64,000 nt of DNA from Nageia nagi (Eukaryota; Pinophyta). The stretch's first letter is position 1. Each line of letters begins with the position of its first letter. Positions 11,471-25,453 of this stretch are shown here, piece after piece. Both the position numbers and the translations under genes were made by a program. Where the stretch lies: contig JBITNC010000001.1 of assembly GCA_050084985.1 (NCBI GenBank), forward strand, positions 164,362,001 to 164,426,000. Reading direction: 5' to 3'. A model generated the notes under the pieces. That model ran no database searches and was not told the DNA's origin. It saw only the letters and a program-made list of their open reading frames with translations.

Positions 11471-12684
11471 TGACATATTGTTAAAATGGAAACTTGTTTA
11501 TGGATTGATGCCACTATACTTCTATGATTGCGAAGTTTATCCATGTTTATGGATTGTTGCCACTATACTTGCATATTTGAAAATTTTATCCATATTGATG
11601 GATTATTTGCCACATTTCTGCTTGTTAGAAAGTTGTAGTGGATAGAGTGGTTAAAAAGGCTCTCCCTTCTCCATGATTACATTGTTGGATTGGTTAAAAA
11701 GGTTCATCCTTCTTCATGATTGTACATTGTTGGAGTGGTTAAAAAAATGCATCTTTCTTCAAAATTGCAATTTTTTGATGAAATTTGAATCCATATTAAT
11801 GGATTAATGTTACCAAATTTCATCATATGCATCTTGATTAGTAGCATAGTGAAGTTGGCATTTGTGGCTTATGCTTTTCCTTGTAAATCTTGGTTTTATG
11901 TTTGGTCAAGTTGGCATTTATGGCTTAAAAATCTTGACTTGGTGATACAATCATGGATTGTGAAATATTAACTTGGTAGTTTAGTCAAGTTGGCATTTGT
12001 TAGTTTGTGGTATGGTTAAAATAACATTATCACAAGAGTATTTGTTTGGTGAAGTTGTCATTAAGAGGGAGAAAAATGTTATGAAAATGTTATGATGTGA
12101 TGACACCTTCATATACCAAAAATAAATATAAATAATGATAAAAATAAAATAAAAATAAAAAAAAAAATAAAAATAAAAAATTGATGATCATTATTGATAA
12201 TATGTTAATATGATATCATGTTATGGATGATACATTTTATTTGGTATGCACATGTGATATTTGCTTGATGATGTATGTCATCTTTATTATTGTGCATATG
12301 TGATGACTTTGTATCTTTATGCACCATTTGATCATTTTATAGATGATATGAGTATATGTGATGCATCTAATTAATCTTGTTTATGAGATTGCAGGTTACT
12401 TCTTGATTTTGCAAGTTACTTCAGGTATGTAAGCTCATGGAGGCTCATCATATCAACATGTTGTTGAATGAATACTCTTGTACATTGAAACCATTTATGG
12501 TTAATGATTGTATTGTAAAACTATTTGTTAAAATGGTTAAGTAGTTGAGCCATTGTATAACCATCTATATTCTATTACTTTCTCATAAGTTCTCATCTCT
12601 GATTGTATTCTTATGAAGGAGAACTCTCTTACTCTTTGTCTTTGTCTTTTCAAATCTCTATCCCAATATTGCATTAAGGGGGAG
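11471..12684 (+). other. 3' UTR and polypurine tract of element D
   Basis: No gene. It contains several partial repeats (GTCAAGTTGGCATTTNTGG type, 11860-12000; GTTAAAAAGG type, 11650-11740) and the motif GATGACACCTTCATATACC (12098-12116), which is shared with E on the opposite strand. From about 12220 it is collinear with the copia 3' UTRs of B, I and J and ends in GCATTAAGGGGGAG (12671-12684). Confidence 0.65.
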
Positions 12685-13168
12685 TGTTGAAAATTATAAT
12701 GCATTATTATGTAATATCTTTCTTTAATGTAAACCCATAATGTAAATTTACTTAATGCTTAAACTATCTTTAGATACCTTAAATCATTAAGGGAATAAAT
12801 ATGGAAAAATCTTTAATTTTATCCTTAGGTCAAAGAGAGGTTAAAGAGTGGGTTTCATCTTATAAATAGAGAGGTACCCTCTCTCATTATGTACTTGTAG
12901 AAGTATGAAGATTTTAGTCTTGTAGAGTTATAGGAATGCTTTTGTAGGACCTTTGTAGAAGAACTTTTGAGAATTTGTAGGAGAGTTATCTTATGAGAAG
13001 TAATAGAATGATGGTTTAAAGTGGATGTACACCCATAGTTCTAAGAACCATTCTACATGGTGTGTTATCATTTATGTAATTGATTCTTACTTATTTATAT
13101 GGTTTAATGTTAGATTTGTTGGAAAATCTTTAAGGTGATCTTGGTTATAGAATCTTTCAATTCCATCA
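12685..13168 (+). repeat. 3' LTR of element D
   Basis: 484 bp, begins TGTTGAAAAT after the polypurine tract, contains TTATAAATAGAGAGG near 12860, and ends TTCCATCA, the same end as the J LTR. It is followed at once by the 3' UTR of copia C on the other strand. Confidence 0.8.
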
Positions 13169-13397
13169 ACATATGAATAACTAAACTGTTCAAAAAAAAT
13201 CCACAATATGCACATACGAGTTCCTCCCATATGGTTAATTGAATAGTGCTAATGGTGGTCTATTATATGCTCAAGGTGTATAAATAGTTCATCACATAAA
13301 GAGAACTAACCAAAAGGTACACACATAAATCAACACTATATAGCTAAAAATGTTTCCAAGGGTGAAGTCATCATAAATATGAATTCAACATAAGAAT
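13169..13397 (-). other. 3' UTR fragment of copia C
   Basis: Minus-strand 3' UTR collinear with 39100-39395 of H. It is cut by the LTR of D on the left, so the 3' LTR of C is not present next to it. Confidence 0.65.
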
Positions 13398-16300
13398 TCA
13401 AACTTCACTTCCCCTTGAGGGTAACTTCACCAACCCTATAGACTCCTTAAGCTTACTAAACTAATATTCAATAAGGGACTTGGTAAACAAATTAGCTAAG
13501 CTAATGGTAGATAGATAATACTGCAAGTGTATGATGCCATCCAAAACCTTCTCCTTAATGAAGTGTACTTGGATTTCAACATATTTTACTCTCTAATGAA
13601 AAACATAATTTTTAGCCAAACAAATATTTGACTACTTATCTAAATAAATTTGATATGGGCAAGATTACTCATAACCAATTTTTTTCAAAAGATACCTAAT
13701 CCAAATAGCTTCCTGGGTCACAATAGTTATGACTCAATATTCGACTTCTATGGTGGAAAGAGAAATAATAGGTTGCTTCTTGAAATTTCAAGAGATATTA
13801 CCTGAACCAATGTTAAACACATATGTAGAGGTTGATTTTATTTCATTTCTATCTCCTCCATAGTCGAAATCTGATAACCCTAAGAGTAAAAACAAGGACA
13901 ACTTGGAATATTTGAGAGCAAGATCCTTTGTTTCCGCAACATACCTCAAGATTTGCTTAACAACATTGAGGTGCTCAACATAATTTTTTTGCATAAACTA
14001 TGCCTTTAAATTCACTATAAAGGTAATATTTGGCTTATAAATAGTCAAATAAAAAAGGCTATTAATTAATTACCTATAAGTTGTAGCATCTTCCAACTAA
14101 TATTTGAAGTTAAGAGAAAAAGTGATTCCAGGAGAGACTAGATTGTAGCAAATTTGCACTTCTCCATTCTAAAATTTTGTAAGATTTTGATATATACTTG
14201 GATTGACTAAGATAAGTACAATTCTTATGTTAGTATACTTGCATTCTAAGGTAGTAGTGCAAGAGACCAAGATCAATCATTTCAAATATTACCTTAAGTT
14301 TGGATATGCACTCTTAGATGATTTCATCATTATTCCAAATGATCAGAAGATCATTCACATAAAGGAGAATCAATACCACATCATTACCCTAATTTATCAC
14401 AAATATATCAGATTCAAAGAAGCACATAGAGAATCCAATGTATATAAAGTAACTTAAAATCTTCTTGTACCAAGCTCTAGGTACTTGCTTAAGTCCATAC
14501 AATGACTTCTTTAACTTACCCATACATGACTCTTTTCCTTAAACAACAAACCCTTTTGGTTGATTCATGTAGATTTTCACATCTAAGTCACCATTTAAAA
14601 AAGCACTCTTTACATCAAGTTGAAAAACTTTCAATCCTTGAGCTACTAAAAGAGAAAATATTATCATGATAATGGGCATCTTGCCATGGGAGAAAAGGTT
14701 TCTTCATAATCAACTCTATATTTCTAAGAAAAACCTTTAGCCACTAACCTTTCCTTGTATTTCTCAATATCCATAACTAAATTGTACTTGGATATTTTAT
14801 ATCCACTTATTTCCAATTATATTCCTCTCATTAGGATAAAGAACCAACTCCCAAGTTTCATTTTTCATAAGCGCCTCATACTCCACGTCCATGGCTTCCA
14901 TCTAGCACTTATGCTTTGAAGCTTCCTTGAATAATGAGGGTCCATTTTTGTTATCAATTTTAGAAAATAAGTATTTGTTCAAGATCATACTTCTCATTAT
15001 CCTTTGAGTTGAAGAATTTTGTTCCTAAGGTGACTTGTATAGCTTTATGTCCACCCAGATAGGTGCAACTAAAGAAATATCTAAATTATCAATATCCTCA
15101 TTATAAGTAGATTCTTCAAGAAGTTCATTGAACTTTACATCTCTTGCTACAAACACTACTCTATAGGATGGAGAGTAGAGCCTGTAGTCTCTATGTTGAC
15201 TATCATAATCCATAAAGATGCATTTTTCAGCTCTCTTATCCAACTTTTTCCTTTTCTCAAAAATAATGTAGGAGAAGGCTTCACAACCAAACACTCTACA
15301 GTGAGATATATTGTATTTTTTTCATGTCCATGCCTCAAAAGAATTTTTTTCAATAGCTTTTATGGGACACTTATTCAAGGTGTAAATTGCAATGCTCACA
15401 GCTTTACCCCATAAGAAACTAGGAAGATTTCCCAACATGCATCTATCCATATCCATAATTATCTTTTTTTTTTTTCAAAAATATTGCTTTTTTGAGAAGT
15501 ATAAAGAATCATAAACTACTTCTTAACTTTATAATTAGCATAATAGTCATTACATGCATTATTGTTATATTCATTCCTATTATTTGATCTTAGCATCTTG
15601 ATTTAAAGGTCGATTTAATTTTCAACTAAGGCCTTGAAATCTTTAAACATGTCAAAGGTTTAATCCTTATGCTCAAGTAGATAACCAAATATCATCCTAT
15701 TTAAGTTGTCAATTAAGGTTAAAATAAAATATGCTCCTCCAAGTGACTTAATCTAAAAGGAACCATCAAATCTTGATACACAAGCTGAAGCGGTTGGGTT
15801 TCCCTTTTTGTCTTATCTTTTTCAAATCTTTGTCTATTCATCTTACCTAGGATGCACTTCTCATATAGACCAATTATGGGTGAAATCAAAGCAAAACCTT
15901 TCATAATTTTTTGGTCTTTCATGACTTGAATACTTTTGTGTTAAGGTTCTCTAAATATTGGTACTAAATATTCTTCTAGAGCACACATTCGTATCAAGAC
16001 ATATCTTTGTTAGAACATGATCCACAATGTAGAGATCATATTTTATTGATCTTTTCATACAAGTGGTAAGTCCCTTCTTAATGCACAAAGAGTGTGAATT
16101 GAACTCAAATGAATATCCTTTTCTTGTAACTTAATTTACAAAAAGAAGGTTTATACATAGCTTAGACACATAGAGAACATTTTCAAGAACCTTTCTATGA
16201 ATCAACACACTCCCAATCCCTTGGACTTCAAGGATTGAATTATCACTTATCAAAATGGTATCCTTTCTATACATATGAATATTTTAAACTTATACTTTCC

Positions 16301-17293
16301 AAAGAATAAGTGATTAGTGCACCTAGAGTCAACAATCCAATCAGACGAGAAAGTGCGATACATGGACTAAAGAGCAAAAATAAAACTAGCTTTAATATTC
16401 TTCTTCCCTTTGAATTTCTTCATATTTCCATTTTCCTTGTTCTTTTATTCTCTTTTCATCTTCTAATAGTCAAATTATTTATGACCATAGCTACCACAAA
16501 AGTTACAATTACCATTGAATTTAGTCTTAGAATTTTATTTATTTGCCTTACTCAGTCTATCTCTATGTTTGTATTTATTGTTGCCTTTATTTCCAAACTT
16601 CTTAGAGGTAGTAGGAAAAGACTTCTTGTGATGCTTGAAATTCTTTTTGAAAGAAGTCTTATTTTCTCCTAGAGCAATATTATTGTCCTTTGGAGAAGAT
16701 ATCAATATCTTTTTGTTAAGAGTTTCCTCGTGCTTCAAAAGGAGCCTTGAAAGGTTTTCTAGAGAGAAGACTTTTCATCATCATCAACTCTAGTCTCAAT
16801 AATAGTCATAAAGCTACTAAAATTTTAAGAAAGGATTTGAAGAATGATGAAGACCATGAACTCATCATTGATCCAATTGCAACCACAACCAACAAATTGG
16901 GTCCTAAGTTCAATGATATTGTTCAAATAGATGGCAACATTTTCATCTTTCCCTTGATGAGATTGAAGAAATTTTTGGAGAATGGTAAACCTTCTTGAAA
17001 ATTTGGATCATAGGTATATTTTCTTTAGCCTATCCCAAGATTTTTTTTGTAAATGTTGATGAAGAGATCATAAGAAATACTTCATCTGATACTGCATGAA
17101 AAAATATAAAGGTTTTCAAATCATTTTTTATGTTCTAAGCTTCAAGTGCCTTCTCATCTATAGGAGCAACTAGGATCTCATTAACTATTTGCCATAGTTT
17201 CCTTTCTTGCAAATTAGCTTTCATTTAAGGTTTCCAAATACCATAGTTGGAACCTTCGAGAATGTGCTTGGGTAAAAAGGTGTCTTGTATTTA
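13398..17293 (-). pseudogene. Copia C gag-pol remnant
   Basis: Nearly full-length but decayed Ty1/copia polyprotein on the minus strand. From right to left: gag start region (about 17290; LPKHILEGSNYGIW), gag to about 16560, zinc knuckle near 16490-16540 (internal stop, last Cys lost), protease, GAG-pre-integrase (about 16250-15800), integrase (about 15800-15000; block 15025-15294), RT (about 14990-14040) and RNase H (about 14040-13398; block 13788-13994 with SDFDYGGDR). The end PRGSEV plus stop matches J. The RT active site near 14345 reads YVND, an Asp-to-Asn change that would abolish activity. The gag ATG expected just after the TAG acceptor at 17294 is missing. Multiple stops and frameshifts occur throughout. 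Its leader continues rightward and is split by element F. Confidence 0.9.
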
Positions 17294-17315
17294 CTACATA
17301 AGAAGGTGAAAGTGT
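17290..17315 (-). promoter_or_regulatory. Candidate splice acceptor of copia C leader
   Basis: On the minus strand a pyrimidine-rich run (CACTTTCACCTTC) ends TTATGTAG at 17294, immediately before the gag start region. The same place in H (48492) reads CTTTTATAG followed by AAAATG. Confidence 0.5.
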
Positions 17316-18460
17316 TAACCATTGTAAGCATGTAAAAAAATAAATTAACTATACATGTTGAGTTTAATCATTCATACATGTTTAAATTTATTCAATTTGA
17401 TCAACCATACATGTTTAATTAATACATGATAAAATTTGATCAAAAAGGCATGTTTAACTTATTTAATAAAATTCACATGTGCAAATGTTTACAATAGAAT
17501 TACATAATACATTTTATACATCCAAAATTTTATCATAACTAAGTACCATAGTTGTAGAGAGGGATAAAGTTGAGGCTTGTTTTCTTGTCTAAAATTAAGC
17601 CTTCACTAGGATGCCTGCAAGGTAGAGCCTAGGTCCTACCAGTCCTCACCTAGTTCCCCTTGGTCAATAATATACTCTTACAAAGGGGAGTACTAACTAT
17701 TTTTCAAAGGTGTGATGTATGTTAGATCAATCAAATTATTATCTTTATTAAGTTACAAGTTATCCTCATAGTTTACTAGGATAATCTCTAAATAGACGTG
17801 CAAATATGTGATATCACTACACACATGCTTTTCCACCTATATGGAGTTATTTCTAGACCAAAAGAGGACTTAGAAGAAATTAAAAAGTAAAAAAAATTCA
17901 TCATTTGAATAATCAAGATGAAGGCTCTAGTCTACCTTGTCCTCATCTCATGGCTCCCTAAACAAGTCATGTTGCAGAATATATGTGAGGATGTGTTTAT
18001 TTTAGGGGTGCACTTTCAATGTTTACAATTTTTGCAAAAATAAAGCAAAGTACATAATATATAGTAAAGTGTGTAAACAAATTATACATAATATAACACA
18101 AAATTGAAACCTAAGAGTCTAATAGGTTTTGTTACTAACCCCAAAAGAACCATTTTACATAAGTTCCATAATTGTGCACAAGTTCACCCATAACTTTACA
18201 TAAGTTCACAATTTTTGCAAAAGGAATTCATATAAAGTGAATATTTAAAATAAATCCATTAAAATTCTAAGTAATATGTATGCATCCATCAATCATTTAT
18301 TCAAATGCATTTAGGAAAAAAAAATCTAATTTTTTTAAGTAAAAAAATTCATAGGAAAAAAAATCCCCCTTTTTTTACTTAAAAAAAATTGAACTTAGAA
18401 AATTTCCTAAAACACTTTCCTTATTGCAAAAAAAAAAAAGATTTAGTGCAAAAAATTATC
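17294..18460 (-). other. Distal leader (putative intron) of copia C, gag-side part
   Basis: No gene. It is collinear with H (48492-48718 plus 54885-55510) and, from 17580, with K (57600-58180). 17560-17700 is also the reverse complement of the J leader at 49240-49380. It is interrupted at 18461 by the LTR of F and resumes at about 34995. Confidence 0.7.
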
Positions 18461-20368
18461 TTATTTTATTATTGATTAAGATGATGTAACTTAAAGGCTT
18501 GGTCTGGTATAGTTCTCTATCACTTGATGATAATAGGGTTCTTGAATGAGCAAAAAGTGGTGGAATAATGTGCTTGTGAGGAGTTTTTTCTCAATCTATA
18601 GGTTATAAGCTAGTTTCTATCTATGTGAAAGGTCAAAAGTTACAAGAAAGAGATAAAAGAGGTCAAAGTAACATAAAAGAGATCAAAACCTAAACTACTG
18701 TACAAGAAAAGCAAATAACATGAAAACAGAGTAAATTAGTTAACCTAAGCATCACTGCATAGAAAGTCATCCATGGCCAAGACTAAGAATAGATCAACTA
18801 CCTCACTTTTGGGGTATTATAATCATAATAAATAGCTATAATTTCATACAATGCTTCATACATGACAGTTACATAGTAGAATAACAATGACAAAATGCAA
18901 AGGGAAAAATATCATAACTTTCTATTATCATATATGAAAATACTTCTTACAATGGGAAACTTTGCTAAAATATCTAACCTTTTGAACCTCAAACAGTCCA
19001 TTATTTATAATTTGCTATTTACAAAAAGGGTTTTTATCCATCAGTAAAGACTACAACTACCTCTTTGACTAAGAATAACATAAACTTAAATATTTATAAT
19101 GATGTACAAGAAAATCTACAACTATGAATGATTATGGATTATGGTCCTGATGTAACATCAATTCTTGGAATTTATAACCCTTTAATCATGTATCTATTCA
19201 GTCAAAATCAATCATCCTTTATCTCTTGATCATGGCACATATGAACTATTGCTAAATTTATGAGGTATGGTTCACCATCTCTATATGTATAATCAAGCTG
19301 CTTAATAAATGGATGATATACCAACCCTCTATAATCATTAAATGCTCCTTATGTAGTTCTGGTGTCGACTACTATAAGGGTGAAGGAATATATAACCATT
19401 CAAACTTGAGAGTGAACTATTATTACCACATAGAAATGAGTTATATTTGATATATTGGTAGAGTCCCTAAGTGTTCCCCTCTTCTTACAATGCTTACTTG
19501 TCCTTAGTGAGTTTTGTTATGCTTTGGAGGGGTTGCTAAATATCTGTGGAACTTATCACATGTTGATTTCTCTTGAAAAGTGTGATATCATCATTCAAAA
19601 TTGGTGGGGTCTATTGAATATAAAGTTGTGAATATCTCCCCCCTTGAATAATTATCAATATCACCCATTGACTAAGTCCTCCATAGCTCATTGATTTCCA
19701 TCAAAAAGTATGATGTTACCTCAAATTTTCATGGGCCCTACTTCACTTGACTCTTGTGACAATCATTTCCCTACTTACCACTTAACCTAAATTAACCACT
19801 ATGTATAGGAGGGCCCAAATAAAACCCTCAGACTATACATGTTCAAGACTTAAGTAACTAGACTCAAGATAGGACCCAGAATTAACTTAGATGAATAGAT
19901 AGACTCTATACAATAATACCCAAAAATAAGACTTGAATTAGACCTAGAAAATTCTCAAAAATGACTTAGCCAATTTTTAAAAAATGGATACTCTTCAGTC
20001 TATGATTTATACACATTTCCTAAATGACTTATTAAACTATGCATAAACAACACCCACCTTACAACAAAATGATGGTTTTGAATGACACTCTATTGACTAA
20101 GACCTAAAAATATGAACATATCCTGAAAATACCTTAAACAAAATTATACTTGACTAAAAGCACATATAATACAAGACTCTTAAGAAAAAGACTAAGTATA
20201 TACAATGTAAACTCATAACTGAATTTTGTACAATTATTTACAAATGAAAGAAAGGGGAATAAGAAATGGGAAGTATAGAAGGGGTTTTATTGTGAAAATG
20301 AATGAAAAAATAATGAATGTAAAGAATATTAACCCTTTCAGAGTGTAATTCTACAAGAATAATAATAT
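18461..20368 (-). repeat. 3' LTR of gypsy F
   Basis: About 1.9 kb, collinear with 33055-34988 over its whole length (for example TTTCAGAGTGTAATTCT at the right end of both). No gene inside. Edges are uncertain by a few bases because shared sequence continues past the CA near 20360. Confidence 0.85.
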
Positions 20369-23300
20369 TTTGATGGCTCTTTAGGGTATTTAGCCTGCTA
20401 AAGAATAGAATTATTATTGACCACTCCCACTTGCTTGCCTAGTTGTATCTTTTTATGGGAACTCTTACTAATGAATCAATGCTATAGGCAATAAGGATTG
20501 AAGCTTCTTGTATAGATCCTAAAGATATTTATTATCTACTTTTGCTAGGATAGGACATGCTTGAAACTTTACAATATTTTCTCTAAATCCTATTAGGATA
20601 TTCTCTAGTCTATCAGCATTCAAAAATCTTGCAACTATCTCTTGAGCTCACTCATGTATTTCTTGTAGATCTAAGAGTTGCTTATCATACAAGTTTATTG
20701 TTGAATCTCTATCAAAGAATGACTTACTATTTTCCATCCAATGGTTGGCAATACTCTATCCATTTGAATCTTCTCATAATTTGGGAGCCTTCAATTGAAT
20801 TAAAGAATTAAAATACATATTCATAAAGCTTATTTTTACATTTATTTTACCTTTCTTCAGGTTCGAGGTTAATGCCAAATTCTTTGAATCGTAAATATCT
20901 TTTATCCTTATCAAAATTATCTATCTTGGTCTTGGAGTTATAGTGGCTAGATTCTTCTCTGTTATCACTCTGAGCCAACTTTGCATTTCTTCAATTTTTG
21001 CTCTCAAGGATTCTAGGGTTAGCTTTTGGATTCTAGTTTGAGCATCATATAGAAGTATAGTCTATTTTGCTTGATTTTTAAAATAATATAACTTGGATAG
21101 GCTAATCATTATTTATCCAATCTATTCCACCAAATTTTTCCTGTAATCCTTAATGATCTACAATAGCTTTACTTTGTCATCATTCAAAATTTTATTAGCT
21201 ACCATAATCCTTTTGATCTCTTCTTCTATTTTTTGAGCTTTTTCCTACTCTATTACATTGGATTGAGCCTTCAGCTCTTCAATTTGTGTTTTGAATTTCT
21301 CCAACTTGGCTCTAGCTCCATCCAAGTTCTTATCATGCCCAACTTTTTGCTTGGTTAACTTTTCAATCAATTCTTTATTTTGATTTTGTAATCCGACCAT
21401 CATTTTATCTTTTTGTGAGTAGTCTCCTTTGAATTGCTCTAATTTTTTATTTAATTTTTCTATTTTGTTCTCCATGTATTAGATACTTTTTCCAACTATG
21501 AGTGAATTATTTACCAAAAACCTAGATTGATCTATTATTGGGGCAATTTACATCTTTACATTTACAATGACAGTAGGTGTTTTATCTAACTTCCAATATT
21601 TGAAGGGCATTTGTGCAATTTTGACATCCCCTATGTCTATAACTGTACTCAATAATATTCCTTGTTGCTTTGAGAGTGTAGGGAGTTTATTAATGAATGT
21701 TTCCCAATCAATGGGCTCTACAACTTATGTAAAAATAATAATTTGTATTTTCTCTCCCATGGTGATGGAGTAAGGAATTAAAGAATGTTGTGATGTACCT
21801 ACCTTGGAAGTTGATGCAGAGGTCTCTAAAGTAGACATCTCTTTTGTTGTTTCCACAAAGGGTTCTTTTTGTGGTTCTTCTTCCTCTTCTTCAACAATAG
21901 CTTCTTTCTTATCTGTTGGATTGAAGTATTTATTCTTATTGGGATCATCATCATCATCTTCATCTCCTCTCACTTATCCTCTTGGTGTTATTTTTTCTCC
22001 TACCCTTAGCACATTACCTCCCCCTTGTTGCACTTCATTCTCTAGGTCTTCTTGAGCATCTTGATATATAACTATGTTCATGCTTTAGGGTTTATGGGTC
22101 TCTACATCTAAAAGTTTTGTATCTCCCATGCTTGGCTCTAACACTTATTCTTATGCTCGCAAAGATGGAACCAAGACTTGTTTGAGCACAGGTGGCCTAT
22201 TTGTAGGTTGTTTCTTCTCTAGTGTCTATTATTCCTTAACTAGATATTTGATTTTCAACTTAACTATTCTTTGCTTCTTGAGGGAATATTCCTTGAAAGC
22301 AGTAATCATTTGCATCATATTTTCCTTTCTCTTCCTTGGTCCTACTTTTAAGCTTGACCCTTCTATAAGTTTTCTTATTTTAGGATCCTTGAGCTCTTTT
22401 GCCCGTTGCGCTAATGGTTGATCTTCTTGTGTGGTCTTACCTTGAAAATTAAGTGGTAAATGTTGCTCCTTCTCTAGTAGTGGGTCTTGTTGATATTGTG
22501 TATATTAATATTGATCATGCCTAAACTCATCAAAAGGCTTATTTTCAACATGTGCCACCTTGGTGGTATATTAAAATCTATACTTTGTAAAATATTCAAT
22601 TTTATTGGAGCCCCATCCAAACTCATCCTATAACTATGCAATCACCTCCAAGGCCAAAGAAAACTCTTACCTCCTGGTTTCCCATAATCTATATTTTTTT
22701 TCTTACAAATTCATCCATACCTTATCCAAAATATTGAATTCCCATTTCAAGGAAGCCTTAGCTTCTTATTCAGTTTGATTCATAAAATACTTAATATGGG
22801 ATCAAGATTTATGATTGAACTTTGGGTGTTTCTTATTTGCCTTTATAACTTATGTACATTCCCCTACATAATCATACATATAGGGGTGCTTTAACTTTTC
22901 TAACTTAAAATTATGAATTAAGAAATTAGACAACTCTTATTTATAATCTACTTATATTAATGTAAAACTATCAGCTATAGTTGGTATTTTGATTACGAGC
23001 TTAAAATTGCCATCCGACCCATATCTAGTTTCTATGGCACTTATTTGTCTACCCATCTCTAAAGAATATAATTGCAAGGTAACAAACTTAGATAGAAAAA
23101 AGGGAGTTTCAAAATACCCACACCTTAAAATGACTACCTTATCCTTCATGAAATACTAATCTCCAATTTTTTGCCACCTTATAGATCCTCTTGGCTTCTT
23201 TGGTGGATCCTATGTGTAGTTATCCTCGTGAGAATCTTCATGAAAGAGGCAAAAATATTCTCCATGAACTCATAATAAGAGCCACGAACTTTGGTGAGTA

Positions 23301-24781
23301 TCGGCACCATCATGTCAATTGAAGTAGGATCTATGGAAGAACTTTTTAATACTATGGATAGCCCTGTATCAACTAAAAGTTATTGATTATAGTGGATAAT
23401 CAACCACCATAAATAGGAGGAATACTTGAAATCAATATTAAATAGATTATTTTTAATCTCATTCAATAAGAAGGCAACAAAGTCATAATAAACCAATCCT
23501 TCAAAAATGTTATGAGCCATCCTAACCATGGCTTCATCAGCTTCAATTTGGGTCACACACCCAAGAATCATTGCCATAGCTTGTAGGACCTGTCTATTTT
23601 GGTATTTCTCAAATAGCGCAATATCATAACTCTAAAGGAGCTTGGTGGTATTCCCATCATATCTCTCATTGATCTAGTTGATCATATCATCCTCATTCTA
23701 GTAGAAGTCTTTATTCTCCTTCTTCAAATCAACTTATTTTTAACATGGAAGCTCTAATCTTCTAGAATCATAAGTGCATTGATAATGACATCAAGGGAGT
23801 AATCCAAGAAGGTATCCAATTGATATTTTGATTCTCCTTCATCCTTCTTCTGCTCTTTATATGCCCTTATGATATAACCCTATGGGCTATGCCTTAATGC
23901 AATGGTTGTGAGAAGCTCTAGGTAAGTAAATGATTCATATGGCAAAAAATATGCCACACCTTGATCAATCATCATATTATTTCCTACTATTGTGTTTTCC
24001 CCTTACCAACAACATATGGCCTCTTGTGTTGTAACAATGGCCTTTTGGTGTCCGTGCACCAGGTATTCATGTGACTAAGCACTCCTCTCTTAGTCCATTT
24101 TACTCTAGAGGCATTCTCCAAGTATTTTTCATGGTTCTTTGTCAACTCCTCAGCTTCCTCCCCTAAAATAACCATATTTTTCTCTGGTTTAGCCATTATA
24201 CTTAGTAGTTTCTTTGTAACTTGGGTAAACATTAAGCTCTTCGCTTAACTATAGCATAAAATAGTCCACCAATTCACTATCCACTTGGCACTAAATGCTC
24301 TATGAAGATAGTATAAAATTTTGCAAATGCTTGAAGGCTCAGATTCTCAAATTTACTAAGTGAGGAATGATAGAGTTAGAAGTGTATTTTATTTGCTTAA
24401 GGTTTTCAACTCTCACATGTTAATGGTCATTAATGCATTAGAAATATCGAGATTTGAGTGGAGTATTGTGTCAAACCTGATAGGTGGGATGGCATTAAAC
24501 TCAATTGCATCGATTTTAAATTGGAAAGTAAGGTATCGATTGGAAGCTTTTTTGAGAAAATATTGCTTTAAATGCCAATCTCTTCATAAGACATTTTACT
24601 ACCATTAGACTTAATTGCCACCATGCCTAGTAAATGCAACCATTAATAGCTATCTACCTCCTTGGGAAGTGCATCAATGTAAAATATAATATATACATTT
24701 TTTTGGAAGAAACATAATTAATAAAAAGAACTATTTACATAATATTATCTACATTGTACACATATAACAAGTGTTATGAAA
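20369..24781 (-). pseudogene. Extra 3' coding region of gypsy F, downstream of integrase (coiled-coil protein)
   Basis: Decayed former coding sequence between the integrase stop and the 3' LTR, read on the minus strand through several frames. From the right: 23987-24232 (81 aa, Lys/Glu-rich), 23380-23577 (65 aa; a MILGCVTQIEADEAMVRMAH stretch), 22952-23149 (65 aa), an acidic Asp/Glu-rich piece at 21725-21973, and 21245-21475, a 76-aa heptad-like, Lys/Glu/Leu/Gln-rich segment that looks like a coiled coil. Further coiled-coil-like residues can be followed to about 20900 across stops. I do not recognise a catalytic domain or an envelope-like signal or membrane pattern. Some gypsy lineages are known to carry an extra ORF after pol; the function here is unknown. 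Confidence 0.55.
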
Positions 24782-25453
24782 TCACCCTATTACCTGATAA
24801 TATTTAAGGTGGATCCTATTCACTGGTATAGGTAGCTCACAAGATCTAAAAATATCCTGTAGTTTGAATGTATTATTTTGTAAGGCATCAATGATGATAT
24901 AAGGCTTGCTCCATAAGGAATCAAATCTTTGGTGCCTCCTAGCCTTTGCTCTTTCCTCATCCCATTTCAGGACTATATCTCTAACTTCAAACTTCACTTA
25001 GAAAGACTTTTTTTCAAACCATTTTTTAACAATCTTTTATCTATGCTAGAAATATTAATAAGCTTTATTTCTATCTTCTTCCATCTTGATCAACTGATTA
25101 AATCTAACTTGTAATTGTTCGTAGTCATAAACTTCTAACTCCTCTAAGATTTTCAATGTAGGTAACTCTAGATAAATAGGTAGCATTGGTCTTTTACCAT
25201 AGACTAATGCATAAGGTGATATTTTAATAGCTAACTTGATACTAATTCTATCATCCCATAATGCATAGTCTAACTTTGTGTACCACTGCTTGACATTCCA
25301 TTCAATAGTTCTCTTAATAATTTGCTTTAAGTTTTTATTTATTTATTTAGCTAATTTGTTCCCTTGCAATTAATAATATGAAGAGAATAGCCAATACATC
25401 TCGTACTCAGCAACAAACTCTAATAAATTAGCCATGATAAATGTGATGGAAAT
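24782..25453 (-). pseudogene. Gypsy F integrase C-terminal fragment
   Basis: Minus-strand remnant of a Ty3/gypsy integrase. Right to left: end of the catalytic core (FIMANLLEFVAEYEM block near 25380-25430), the region of the last catalytic residue, where the usual NGLAEST pattern reads NKLAK plus a stop, a PMLPIYLELP block near 25170, and a C-terminal domain (24782-24997: KFEVRDIVLKWDEERAKAR through WSKPYII to YYQVIG and a stop). The break at 25453 falls at the second catalytic Asp position, where the LTR of E begins; the integrase N-terminus is not found on the other side of E. The fragment is non-functional. Confidence 0.82.

Noticed and set aside
13169-13173. ACATA as target-site duplication of D
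   Set aside because: The 5' end of D is not defined, so no matching copy can be shown.
21804-22055. Plus-strand Ser/Phe-rich ORF
   Set aside because: Antisense of an Asp/Glu-rich stretch of the F accessory region, which is the coding direction by its neighbours.
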